From Candidatus Rokuibacteriota bacterium (GTDB lineage Bacteria; Methylomirabilota; Methylomirabilia; Rokubacteriales; CSP1-6), in NCBI GenBank assembly GCA_016206385.1, contig JACQRS010000405.1, forward strand, positions 1-7,012: a stretch of 7,012 nucleotides of DNA, given 5' to 3'. Of the stretch, positions 1 through 6,219 are shown piece by piece. Both the position numbers and the translations under genes were made by a program. How positions within the stretch are numbered: position 1 is the stretch's first letter; each line of letters starts with the position of its first letter. The notes below the pieces were generated by a model, which was given only the letters and a program-made list of their open reading frames with translations, made no database searches and was not told the origin of the DNA.

Positions 1-2314
1 ACGCCTGGCAGCCGATGCATGCGTCGACGTCCACGACCATGCCCCAGCGGTGCTCCGGGTATTTGAGGTCCGGGTACATGCTGGGCACGTTCGCCTTCTC
101 CGGCACGGCCCCCCTGAGCTCCAGCTCGCGGGCCGTCGCCAACCCCACGTGCTGGGCCAGTTCGCGATCGTCCTGATCAGCGGTGGCCTGGACAAAGGCC
201 AGCGGCCGACGTCCCCCGGTCTTGGAAAGGGTCACCCGCACCGAGAGCCACTGAAGCCCTCCGGAGAGCGCTTCCGGCTCCGCGCCCAGGAGCGCGATGG
301 GGTTGGCTCCGCGCGGCTTGCCACGCTCGGTCGCATAACGGCCGTAGGCCGTGTGACCCTGGCCAATGGGGATCGCCACCGCTCCTGGATGGAGGCTGTC
401 TGAGAGGTAGGCGGGCAGCTCGATGGCGCCGTGCGGCGAGGTCACCTTCACCAGGTCGCCGTCGCTCACCCCGAGCGCCCTTGCCGTCTCCGCCGGCACC
501 TCGACCCAGGCGTCCCAGGCCGCCTGGATCATGGTGTCAGGGGCCTCCTGGAGCCACGGCTTGTTCGCCCCACGCCCGTCGTAGAACCGGAAAGAAGGAT
601 AGGTGAGCAACACCGGCCCCTGTCCTTCGCCGTCAAGCTTGGGCGCTTCAGCGACAACCTGAAGCGCTTCCTGCCTGAGCTCAACCTGGAGAGGCGCGAT
701 CGTCCTCCAGGCGCCACCCTGGCGGAGCGATTCCTCCCAGAAAACCTCAAAGGGCTTGCCCGGAGCCAGCTCCCTGGACAGCGCTTTCCAGCGCTCCTTG
801 AGATAGTCCTGGAAGCTCTCCCAACGGAGCGGCCCCTTGCCTTCCGGAGCCTGGAGCGCCGCTTTCCCCACGGCCAGGAGCACGTCGCCCACCGCTTTGG
901 CCTCGTAGCCGGGCACCGAACCCATCGTCGGCTGGATCAGCCCGTGCACGCCCTCCCGAGGCGAGTAGTCTCCCCAGGCCTCGAGCCAGTGGACGTCCGG
1001 CAGGACCAGGTGCGCCTGGCTCGTGGTCTCGTCGGGCTGGTTGGCGAAGCTGACCACGAGCGGCACCTTCTTCATGGCCTCGGCGAACCCGGCCTGGGCG
1101 GGAAGCGCGAAGAGCGGGTTCACGTGGAGCAGGAGGAGCACCTCGACCTCGCCGCGGGCCATCGCTTGAGTCAAGGCGAGCAGCTCCCTGTAGGCGCTGG
1201 CCTTGCCGAAGGCCGAGTCGGGGCCGAACCGGACCGTCTTCCCCACGTTCCCGACGGCGTAGTTCAGGAGGTTGATCGCGACCTGCGTGTGAGTGGCATT
1301 CCTGCCGCTCACCGCGACTCCGCCGCCGACAGCGAGGCTCGGCTTGGCCTTGGCAAACGTCCGGGCGACGCTCCGGATGGCGTCGGCGGGCACCCCTGAC
1401 TGCTTTGCGACCGCCTCCAGATCGATCCCTTTGACGAGAGCCTGGAACGGACGGGTATCCAGCCCTCCCGTCGCCAGCCCCTCCTCCAGGATCACGCGGA
1501 GCAGCGCGAGGGCCAGGAGCGCTTCGGTCCCCGGCGCGTTCCGGATCCACTCGTCGGCGTTGGCGGCGGTCAGGGAGAGGCGGGGCTGAATGTGGATGAA
1601 GGTGCCAGCCTTGCCGTGCTTGAAGGCGTGCATCTGGGCGTACGCGCGGGCGTAGCCGACGGGCGAGAGCCACGTCTCCAGGAAATCCGCCCCGAACGAG
1701 AGGAGAACCGCCGCCTCCTCGATCGCGTAGTGGGGAATCGCATCCCGGCCGAAGGCGATCCGGTTGGCCGCGCGAATGGCTTCGTAGGCGAAGGGCTCGT
1801 AGGCGATGCGAGGCCGTGCCCCCAGCGCCGCGGTCCATTCATCCATGAGCCGCCCGAGGCTCCCGGTCTCGAGCTGGCTCACCAGGGCGATGCGCTTCCC
1901 TTGTCTCCCCTTCACCAGGGCCCCGAGCTTCTCGGCCACGCGCGTTTCGGCTTCCTCCCACTTGCTCGGCCTGAGCGTGCCGCCGGTGTCCCGCACGAGC
2001 GGCCCGCGGATGCGATCGGGGTTGTAGAGGTCCTGGAGCGCGGCCTGGCCGCGGATACAGAGCGTGCCCTGGTTGACGGGATGGTCGGGGTTCCCCTCCA
2101 GCTTGACGACGCGCCCGTCCCGGTTCCGGGCCATCACGCCGCACCCGGCCGGGCATTCACGGCACACCGTCGAGAACCACGACGCCACGCCGGGGACCAA
2201 GTTGTCCGGCGGAACCACGTAAGGGAGGAGCTTCTCGGTGGACCGGCCGCAGCCCGCGGCTGCCGCCGCAGCCGTGCTTCCCGCCACGATCTTGAAAAAG
2301 TTGCGGCGATCCAT
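1..2314 (-). CDS. actB: ActB-like molybdopterin-oxidoreductase/ferredoxin fusion of alternative complex III type (partial, C-terminus outside window)
   Basis: An open frame of 771 codons runs from ATG 2314 off the left edge. It is probably the peripheral electron-transfer subunit of a quinol:electron-acceptor oxidoreductase (alternative complex III, or a related complex iron-sulfur molybdoenzyme) acting outside the cytoplasmic membrane. Residues 1-22 hold a twin-arginine motif (RRNFFK, 3-8), an alanine-rich stretch and a loose lipobox (AAGC, Cys22), suggesting Tat export and possible lipid anchoring. Cys51, 54, 58 and 86 form a C-x2-C-x3-C-x27-C cluster site followed by IRG. A molybdoenzyme-like domain follows, with GADF about 206-209, an ADEWI...PGTE segment about 272-283 and a late beta-barrel part. 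I see no Cys, Sec or clear Asp/Ser where a Mo ligand is expected, as in ActB. The last visible residues, Asp-Ala-Cys766-Ile-Gly-Cys769, match the start of the ferredoxin-like domain, so this is the fused ActB form. The pentaheme partner lies directly upstream. A non-ACIII CISM enzyme is the alternative. Confidence 0.85.
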   Translation of the reverse strand, partial: MDRRNFFKIVAGSTAAAAAAGCGRSTEKLLPYVVPPDNLVPGVASWFSTVCRECPAGCGVMARNRDGRVVKLEGNPDHPVNQGTLCIRGQAALQDLYNPDRIRGPLVRDTGGTLRPSKWEEAETRVAEKLGALVKGRQGKRIALVSQLETGSLGRLMDEWTAALGARPRIAYEPFAYEAIRAANRIAFGRDAIPHYAIEEAAVLLSFGADFLETWLSPVGYARAYAQMHAFKHGKAGTFIHIQPRLSLTAANADEWIRNAPGTEALLALALLRVILEEGLATGGLDTRPFQALVKGIDLEAVAKQSGVPADAIRSVARTFAKAKPSLAVGGGVAVSGRNATHTQVAINLLNYAVGNVGKTVRFGPDSAFGKASAYRELLALTQAMARGEVEVLLLLHVNPLFALPAQAGFAEAMKKVPLVVSFANQPDETTSQAHLVLPDVHWLEAWGDYSPREGVHGLIQPTMGSVPGYEAKAVGDVLLAVGKAALQAPEGKGPLRWESFQDYLKERWKALSRELAPGKPFEVFWEESLRQGGAWRTIAPLQVELRQEALQVVAEAPKLDGEGQGPVLLTYPSFRFYDGRGANKPWLQEAPDTMIQAAWDAWVEVPAETARALGVSDGDLVKVTSPHGAIELPAYLSDSLHPGAVAIPIGQGHTAYGRYATERGKPRGANPIALLGAEPEALSGGLQWLSVRVTLSKTGGRRPLAFVQATADQDDRELAQHVGLATARELELRGAVPEKANVPSMYPDLKYPEHRWGMVVDVDACIGCQA

Positions 2315-2336
2315 CCCGCTCACCGTCTCTTTCCGA

Positions 2337-2355
2337 GCGCGGGCTTCGCCCGCGC
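2337..2355. repeat. Perfect GC-rich hairpin, 8-bp stem, in the actA-actB spacer
   Basis: Bases 2337-2344 pair perfectly with 2348-2355 around a three-base loop. It lies 23 bases upstream of the actB start. No T-run follows it in the direction of transcription (minus strand), so it is not a standard intrinsic terminator. It could be an attenuating, mRNA-stabilising or REP-like palindrome. Confidence 0.6.
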
Positions 2356-2358
2356 AAC

Positions 2359-2374
2359 CCTCCCCAGGGGGAGG
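2359..2374. repeat. Hairpin, 6-bp stem with 4-base loop, in the actA-actB spacer
   Basis: Bases 2359-2364 (CCTCCC) are complementary to 2369-2374 (GGGAGG), with CAGG as the loop. It sits three bases from the hairpin at 2337-2355, so the two form a tandem pair. The function is unknown. Confidence 0.5.
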
Positions 2375-2404
2375 TACGCTCGCCTCTGGCTCGCGCTCTC
2401 CGCC

Positions 2405-2422
2405 ACCTCGCCGATGCGAGGT
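2405..2422. repeat. Hairpin, 7-bp stem with 4-base loop, in the actA-actB spacer
   Basis: ACCTCGC at 2405-2411 pairs with GCGAGGT at 2416-2422 around a CGAT loop. No T-tract follows on the minus strand. It is the third of four hairpins in this spacer. Confidence 0.5.
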
Positions 2423-2437
2423 TGCGTCGTGTGCGGA

Positions 2438-2456
2438 AGGGGGACGGCGTCCCCCT
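2438..2456. repeat. Strong hairpin, 8-bp stem, just after the actA stop codon
   Basis: AGGGGGAC at 2438-2445 pairs with GTCCCCCT at 2449-2456 around a GGC loop. On the transcribed strand it begins nine bases after the actA stop. The position suits a terminator, a partial terminator or a 3' stabilising stem, but the sequence after it (TCCGCACACG) has no U-tract. Read-through into actB with altered stoichiometry is therefore more likely than full termination. Confidence 0.6.
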
Positions 2457-2465
2457 CCGAGTATC

Positions 2466-3035
2466 TCAGTGGTGGCAGGTCGTGCATTCCAGGGTCGCCT
2501 TCCTCGCGGTGTGGCACTCGACGCACCACCCCATGGTCAGGGGCGTCGATGTCCACGCCAGCCCCACGAGGTTCAGGAGGTCGTTGGCCAGGTTCTGGCC
2601 GGTCTTGGCTCCCACCACATCCATCGTCTGGACGGGCCCGTGACAGGTCTGGCAGGCCACGCCGGCCCGGACGTGGGGCTTGTGGGGAAAGTAGACATAC
2701 TCGGGCACCTTGTAGATACGCACCCACGGGATGGGCTCCTGCTTGGCCAGGTACTCGGCCAGCTTCTTGATCTCGGGCGTGTCCGCTGCCGTGATCTTGT
2801 GGCATCCCATGCAGCGCGTCACGGACGGAAGGCCGGCGTACTCCGAGCGACGCGCGTCCGAGTGGCAGTACTGGCAGTCGATCCTGTACTGCCCGGCGTG
2901 AAGCTTGTGGCTGAATGCAATCGGCTGGGCAGGACCGGCAGCTCCGGCCTGGGGACCAACGGGTGGCAAGGCGAGAAAGAGGAGGACGGCGAGGAGCACG
3001 AGTCCGAGCACGCCGACCCCCGCCTTCGTCCACAT
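2466..3035 (-). CDS. actA: Membrane-anchored pentaheme c-type cytochrome, ActA-like subunit of alternative complex III
   Basis: This is a 189-residue multiheme cytochrome c expected to pass electrons from the quinol-oxidising core to a periplasmic acceptor. With the ATG at 3035, residues about 5-26 form one hydrophobic segment (LGLVLLAVLLFLAL) that can serve as an uncleaved anchor or export signal. Five heme motifs follow: CQYCH 54-58, CMGCH 75-79, CQTCH 128-132, CVECH 171-175 and CTTCH 184-188. The FSHKLH (about 41-46) and FPHKPH (about 116-121) segments give histidines suitable as sixth ligands. Five hemes, one N-terminal anchor and an actB-like gene immediately downstream match ActA. An in-frame GTG at 3047 would add four residues, but AAGGAG sits only one base before it. 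The same AAGGAG is 13 bases from the ATG, which is rather far, so the start is uncertain. The gene has its own promoter candidate and is separated from actB by a hairpin-rich spacer of 151 bases. Confidence 0.88.
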   Translation of the reverse strand: MWTKAGVGVLGLVLLAVLLFLALPPVGPQAGAAGPAQPIAFSHKLHAGQYRIDCQYCHSDARRSEYAGLPSVTRCMGCHKITAADTPEIKKLAEYLAKQEPIPWVRIYKVPEYVYFPHKPHVRAGVACQTCHGPVQTMDVVGAKTGQNLANDLLNLVGLAWTSTPLTMGWCVECHTARKATLECTTCHH

Positions 3036-3145
3036 CGCTCCGTGCACGCTCCTTGGCCGTGGATCTCTGGGACCGGGAAACGTCGAACGACAGAAAGCCG
3101 GAGGGAGGCTCTAACGAATCAACCTTCCTCCAGGAGGCGTTGTGA

Positions 3146-3175
3146 ATCCTATCACCAGGCAAAAAACCAAGTCAA
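3146..3175 (-). promoter_or_regulatory. Candidate sigma70-type promoter for actA-actB
   Basis: On the minus strand, TTGACT (3175-3170) resembles the -35 consensus at five of six positions. It is followed after 18 bases by TAGGAT (3151-3146), four of six matches to the -10 box. It lies in the gap after hemL, and transcription would start near 3139, leaving a leader of about 100 bases before the ATG at 3035. No terminator for hemL is evident, so read-through from upstream remains possible. Confidence 0.5.
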
Positions 3176-3206
3176 TACCGTTCGATGGAAACGCGGCGAG
3201 CAGCGC

Positions 3207-4496
3207 TCAGCCCCCGACCGCCTGAAGGGATTCGGCCGCCGCGCGAGCCGCAGCCTCCATCTCCGCGTCCGAATGGGCGAGGGAGACGAAGGCTGCCTCG
3301 AATTGGGACGCGGCGAGAAAGACCCCCCGGGCGAGCATGGCGTGGAAGAACTGCGCGTACCGCCCGGTATCGGCGCGTTTGGCCGAGGCGTAATCGGTCA
3401 CGGGCCCAGCGGTGAAGAATGGGGTCAGCATGGACCCCATCCGGTTCACGGTGAGGGGAACCCCGGCCTTCCGGGCTCCGACCTCGAGCCCCTCCTGAAG
3501 CCGTCGGGCAAGATCCTCGAGCCGCTCATAGATCCCGGGGCGTTCCAGGGCCTTCAGCGTGGCGAGCCCTGCGGCCACCGCCAGCGGATTCCCGGAGAGA
3601 GTCCCCGCCTGATAGATGCCTCCGAGCGGCGCCACCTGCTCCATGAGGTCCCGGCGGCCGCCGTAGGCGCCCACGGGGAGCCCGCCACCAATGATTTTCC
3701 CGAGGCAGGTCAGGTCCGGGCGCACTCCGTAACGGGCCTGCGCCCCTCCGAGGCCCACGCGGAAGCCGGTGATGACCTCGTCGAAGATCAGGAGCGCGCC
3801 GTGCCTGTCGCACAGCTCTCGGAGCCCCGGGAGGAACTCCGGGACCGGCGGAACCACCCCCATGTTCCCGGCCACCGGCTCCACGATGATGGCCGCGACC
3901 TCTCGCCCCCGGGCTTCCATGGCGCGCCGGACCGCTTCCAGGTCGTTAAAGGCCACGGTGAGCGTCAGAGCTGCCAGCGAAGCCGGGACTCCGAGGCTGT
4001 CGGGGATCGAGAAGGTGGCGGCGCCTGACCCGACCTTGACGAGAAGGCTGTCGGCGTGGCCGTGGTAGCACCCCTCGAACTTGATGATGACCTCCCGTCC
4101 CGAGGCGCCCCTGGCCAGCCGGATCGCGCTCATGGCGGCTTCGGTCCCCGAGTTCACCAGCCTGACCATCTCGATTGAGGGAACCGCGCGGGTGATCAGC
4201 TCCGCCAGCTCGACCTCTGGCGCGGTGGGCGCGCCGTAGCTGGTGCCACGGCGCACCGCCTCCGTGACAGCCTCCACCACCTGCGGCGGGGCATGGCCGA
4301 GGATGAGGGGTCCCCAGGAGCCCAGAAAGTCGATATAGGAGCGGCCGTCCACGTCCCAGATGCGAGCGCCCTCGGCCCGCGCGACGAAGAAGGGGGTTCC
4401 GCCCACCGCCCGGAAGGCGCGGACGGGGCTGTTCACGCCCCCGGGGATCAGTGACTGGGCTCGGCTGAAGAGCGATTCCGAGCTGGGCAACGTCAC
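3207..4496 (-). CDS. hemL: Glutamate-1-semialdehyde 2,1-aminomutase
   Basis: HemL is a cytoplasmic PLP enzyme that converts glutamate-1-semialdehyde to 5-aminolevulinate, the last step of the C5 route into heme and other tetrapyrroles. With the GTG start at 4496 the protein is 429 residues, the usual family length. It opens with the signature LFSRAQSLIPGGVNSPVRAF (about residues 9-28). NSGTEAAMSAIRLAR (about 115-129) and EGCYHGHADS (about 141-150) follow. DEVITGFR (239-246) contains the Asp that binds the pyridine nitrogen. LGKIIGGGLPVGAYGG contains the Schiff-base Lys267, and YQAGTLSGNPLA lies near 295-306. An in-frame ATG at 4544 would add 16 residues deep inside the preceding gene. I prefer the GTG because it overlaps the TGA of the JAMM gene (GTGA) and gives the typical N-terminus. 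No strong Shine-Dalgarno is visible, consistent with translational coupling. Co-transcription with the cysteine genes upstream is likely. Confidence 0.95.
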   Translation of the reverse strand: MTLPSSESLFSRAQSLIPGGVNSPVRAFRAVGGTPFFVARAEGARIWDVDGRSYIDFLGSWGPLILGHAPPQVVEAVTEAVRRGTSYGAPTAPEVELAELITRAVPSIEMVRLVNSGTEAAMSAIRLARGASGREVIIKFEGCYHGHADSLLVKVGSGAATFSIPDSLGVPASLAALTLTVAFNDLEAVRRAMEARGREVAAIIVEPVAGNMGVVPPVPEFLPGLRELCDRHGALLIFDEVITGFRVGLGGAQARYGVRPDLTCLGKIIGGGLPVGAYGGRRDLMEQVAPLGGIYQAGTLSGNPLAVAAGLATLKALERPGIYERLEDLARRLQEGLEVGARKAGVPLTVNRMGSMLTPFFTAGPVTDYASAKRADTGRYAQFFHAMLARGVFLAASQFEAAFVSLAHSDAEMEAAARAAAESLQAVGG

Positions 4497-4954
4497 GGCT
4501 CGCCGAACGGAAGCGGCAGAAAATCCCGCTCGGTAGGATCCCAACGGAAGGCCCGCGCATCGACGACCTTACAATCCACCACCGACAGGATCAGGTACGT
4601 GGCGTCCGGGTAGAGCGGCTCGCCGCGCGGCGCGGCCTGGCGCTTGTCGGTCTCGGAAAAATAGGCGCCGGCATCGATATGCGAGTGGTAGAAGGTCACC
4701 ACCGCGTAGCCTTCGGACTCGAGTCGCACGAACCTCACCACATCCCGCGGGTCGGCATAGTATGCGGTTCGGGCATCCCGGGGAAACTGGACCGGGTCCT
4801 CGGCGTGCTTCTCGTTCTGGATGTTCCGGCAGGGGAAGAGAATGCGATCCTCGCGCGGTCCTGCCTTGGCGAGGATCACCCCGCAGCACTCGTGGGGATA
4901 CTCGGCCTCGGCCTGGCGGCGGATGCCCGCGAACTCATCCGCGGTGACGATCAT
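4493..4954 (-). CDS. JAMM/M67 zinc metalloprotease, Mec-like, acting on the CysO-type sulfur carrier
   Basis: This 153-residue protein has the full JAMM zinc site: Glu22 in HECCGV, His90-Ser91-His92, then exactly seven residues to Ser100 and Asp103 (H-x-H-x7-S-x2-D). Stand-alone bacterial JAMM proteins of this size include M. tuberculosis Mec, which cuts after the Gly-Gly of CysO. Mec thereby releases cysteine after the sulfur-transfer reaction. Here the ATG (4954) overlaps the stop of the carrier gene as ATGA, and that carrier ends Gly-Gly-Glu. The protease is therefore likely to trim the terminal Glu, to release cysteine from the carrier, or both. The residue after the second zinc histidine is Ile93, where many prokaryotic JAMM proteins have Pro. 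The gene also overlaps hemL downstream by four bases. The fold and metal site are clear; the substrate is inferred from neighbours. Confidence 0.87.
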   Translation of the reverse strand: MIVTADEFAGIRRQAEAEYPHECCGVILAKAGPREDRILFPCRNIQNEKHAEDPVQFPRDARTAYYADPRDVVRFVRLESEGYAVVTFYHSHIDAGAYFSETDKRQAAPRGEPLYPDATYLILSVVDCKVVDARAFRWDPTERDFLPLPFGEP

Positions 4955-5229
4955 TCGCCGCCGGCCAGGGCCGGGATGATGGTGACCTCGTCGCCGTCCT
5001 GCAGCGGGGTGGCGAGCCCCTCGAGGGTTTCGATGGCCTCGCTGTTGACGTAGATGTTGACGTGGGGGTGAACCTCGCCCTGCTCGTTTCTCACCAGCCC
5101 GCGCAGACCCTGAAAGTCACTCTCCAACCGGTCCAGGAGCTGCCGGACATCGCGCGCCTCGCACTCCACCCGGTCCTTGTTGTTGGTGGCCCGCCGAAAC
5201 GGCGTCGGGATGTACACCTGCACGGGCAT
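4951..5229 (-). CDS. cysO: CysO-like MoaD/ThiS-family ubiquitin-fold sulfur carrier with GGE C-terminus
   Basis: This is a 92-residue beta-grasp sulfur carrier. Its layout follows M. tuberculosis CysO: an N-terminal strand ending IPTPFR (about 7-12), the segment HPHVNIYVN (54-62), then GLATPLQDGDEVTIIPALAGG (71-91). The C-terminal glycine of such carriers is adenylated by an E1-like enzyme and converted to a thiocarboxylate that donates sulfide. Here Gly90-Gly91 is followed by one more residue, Glu92, so the glycine is masked until trimmed. A Shine-Dalgarno GAGG (5242-5239) lies nine bases before the ATG. The gene sits 18 bases after the cysteine synthase stop, and its TGA overlaps the protease ATG. 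The context points to cysteine synthesis rather than molybdopterin or thiamine synthesis, although carriers of this fold can be shared between pathways. No activating enzyme is seen in the window. Confidence 0.9.
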   Translation of the reverse strand: MPVQVYIPTPFRRATNNKDRVECEARDVRQLLDRLESDFQGLRGLVRNEQGEVHPHVNIYVNSEAIETLEGLATPLQDGDEVTIIPALAGGE

Positions 5230-5235
5230 CGCTTG

Positions 5236-5242
5236 TCACCTC
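5236..5242 (-). promoter_or_regulatory. Ribosome binding site of the cysO-like gene
   Basis: GAGGTGA on the minus strand places GAGG nine bases upstream of the ATG at 5229, the clearest Shine-Dalgarno in the operon. It lies wholly within the 18-base gap after the synthase stop. Confidence 0.65.
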
Positions 5243-5247
5243 GCTCC

Positions 5248-6192
5248 TCAGAACGCCATGCTCAGGTAGCGCTCACCGGTGTCGGGCAGCACGGTCACCA
5301 CCACCTGGTCCGGCCTGAGCCGCTCCGCCACCAGGCACGCGGCGAAGGCGGCCGCGCCCGCCGAGATCCCGACCAGGAGCCCCTCCTCTCGGGTCAGGCG
5401 CTTGGCGAACGCCACGGCGTCCTCGTCCCTCACCGTGATGATCTCGTCGATCGCCTTCCGGTTCAGCACCCCGGGCACGAACGAGGCACCGATCCCCTGG
5501 ATCCCGTGGGGGCGCGCTTTGCCGCCGCCCAACACCGGAGACTTGGCGGGCTCAACCGCGACGATCCGCACTCCCGGGAGCTTCTCCTTGAGGATCTCGC
5601 CGACGCCCGTGATGGTCCCGCCCGTGCCGACCCCGGCCACGAAGGCATCCAGCTGGCCGTCGGTGGCCTCCAGGATTTCGCGGACGGTGGTCCGCCTGTG
5701 GATCTCGGGGTTGGCAGGGTTCTCAAACTGCTGCGGCATGAAGTAGTCGGGGTGGGCCTTCACCAGCTCACTGGCCGCGTGCACCGCTCCGGTCATTCCC
5801 TCGATGGCCGGTGTCAGGTGGAGCTCGGCGCCGAAGCGCGAGAGCAGGCGCTGGCGCTCCACGCTCATGTCGTCGGGCATGGTGAGGATGAGCCGGTACC
5901 CCTTCACCGCGGCCACCATGGCCAGACCGATCCCCGTGTTCCCGCTGGTGGGCTCCACGATCGTCGCGCCGGGTCTGAGGAGGCCCCGCTGCTCCGCGTC
6001 CTCCACCATCGCCACGGCAATCCGGTCTTTGACGCTCCCCCCCGGGTTCAGGGATTCGAGCTTGGCCAGGATCGTCGCGCCGCCGGGCTTGGGGAGCTTG
6101 TTCAGGCGGATCAGCGGCGTGTTTCCAACCAGCTCGATCACCGAGCTTGCGACTTTGGGCCGTGCGAGCGGCGCGTCCTTTCGCTGAGTCAT
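5248..6192 (-). CDS. cysK: PLP-dependent cysteine synthase (CysK/CysM family)
   Basis: This 314-residue fold-type II PLP enzyme makes cysteine from an activated serine and a sulfide source. LESLNPGGSVKDR (45-57) carries the Schiff-base Lys55. PTSGNTG (81-87) is the substrate-carboxylate loop, GVGTGGT (188-194) binds the PLP phosphate, and Ser278 in GISAGAA contacts the pyridine nitrogen. The loop GIQGIGASFVP (230-240) looks like standard O-acetylserine sulfhydrylases. It does not look like the region of M. tuberculosis CysM that carries the O-phosphoserine-binding Arg. The C-terminus ends soon after LPDTGERYLS, with no long tail. An adjacent CysO-like carrier and JAMM protease suggest that the sulfide can come from a protein thiocarboxylate. 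Which serine derivative is used cannot be told from sequence. The symbol cysK reflects sequence type; cysM would reflect context. The gap to the upstream regulator is 43 bases, so they probably share an mRNA. Confidence 0.93.
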   Translation of the reverse strand: MTQRKDAPLARPKVASSVIELVGNTPLIRLNKLPKPGGATILAKLESLNPGGSVKDRIAVAMVEDAEQRGLLRPGATIVEPTSGNTGIGLAMVAAVKGYRLILTMPDDMSVERQRLLSRFGAELHLTPAIEGMTGAVHAASELVKAHPDYFMPQQFENPANPEIHRRTTVREILEATDGQLDAFVAGVGTGGTITGVGEILKEKLPGVRIVAVEPAKSPVLGGGKARPHGIQGIGASFVPGVLNRKAIDEIITVRDEDAVAFAKRLTREEGLLVGISAGAAAFAACLVAERLRPDQVVVTVLPDTGERYLSMAF

Positions 6193-6198
6193 TCCGTG

Positions 6199-6219
6199 TT
6201 CCCTATCGGGGTAGCGGAA
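6199..6219. promoter_or_regulatory. Imperfect inverted repeat between the rrf2 and cysK genes (possible operator)
   Basis: TTCC-CTA (6199-6205) is mirrored by TAG-C-GGAA (6212-6219) with one unpaired C and a six-base centre. It occupies most of the gap before the cysteine synthase and ends seven bases from its start codon. An Rrf2 operator is conceivable, but no family consensus was matched, and the same bases could form a weak RNA hairpin over the start region. Confidence 0.25.

Noticed and set aside
431..1399. Long plus-strand open frame opposite actB
   Set aside because: It is rich in Arg, His, Pro and Gly with no recognisable domain, and lies antisense to a continuous 771-codon frame with clear family motifs. 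GC-rich third positions keep the opposite strand open.
747..1838. 363-codon minus-strand frame in another phase inside actB
   Set aside because: Composition is low-complexity Gly/Arg/Ala/Pro and it overlaps the ActB frame, which has Fe-S and molybdoenzyme motifs over the same bases.
2438..2456. Hairpin after actA as an intrinsic terminator
   Set aside because: The stem is strong but no U-rich run follows it on the transcribed strand, so it is listed only as a hairpin.
2238..4028. 596-codon plus-strand frame spanning actB, actA and hemL
   Set aside because: It crosses three well-supported minus-strand genes and both intergenic gaps and shows no domain. It is a compositional shadow.
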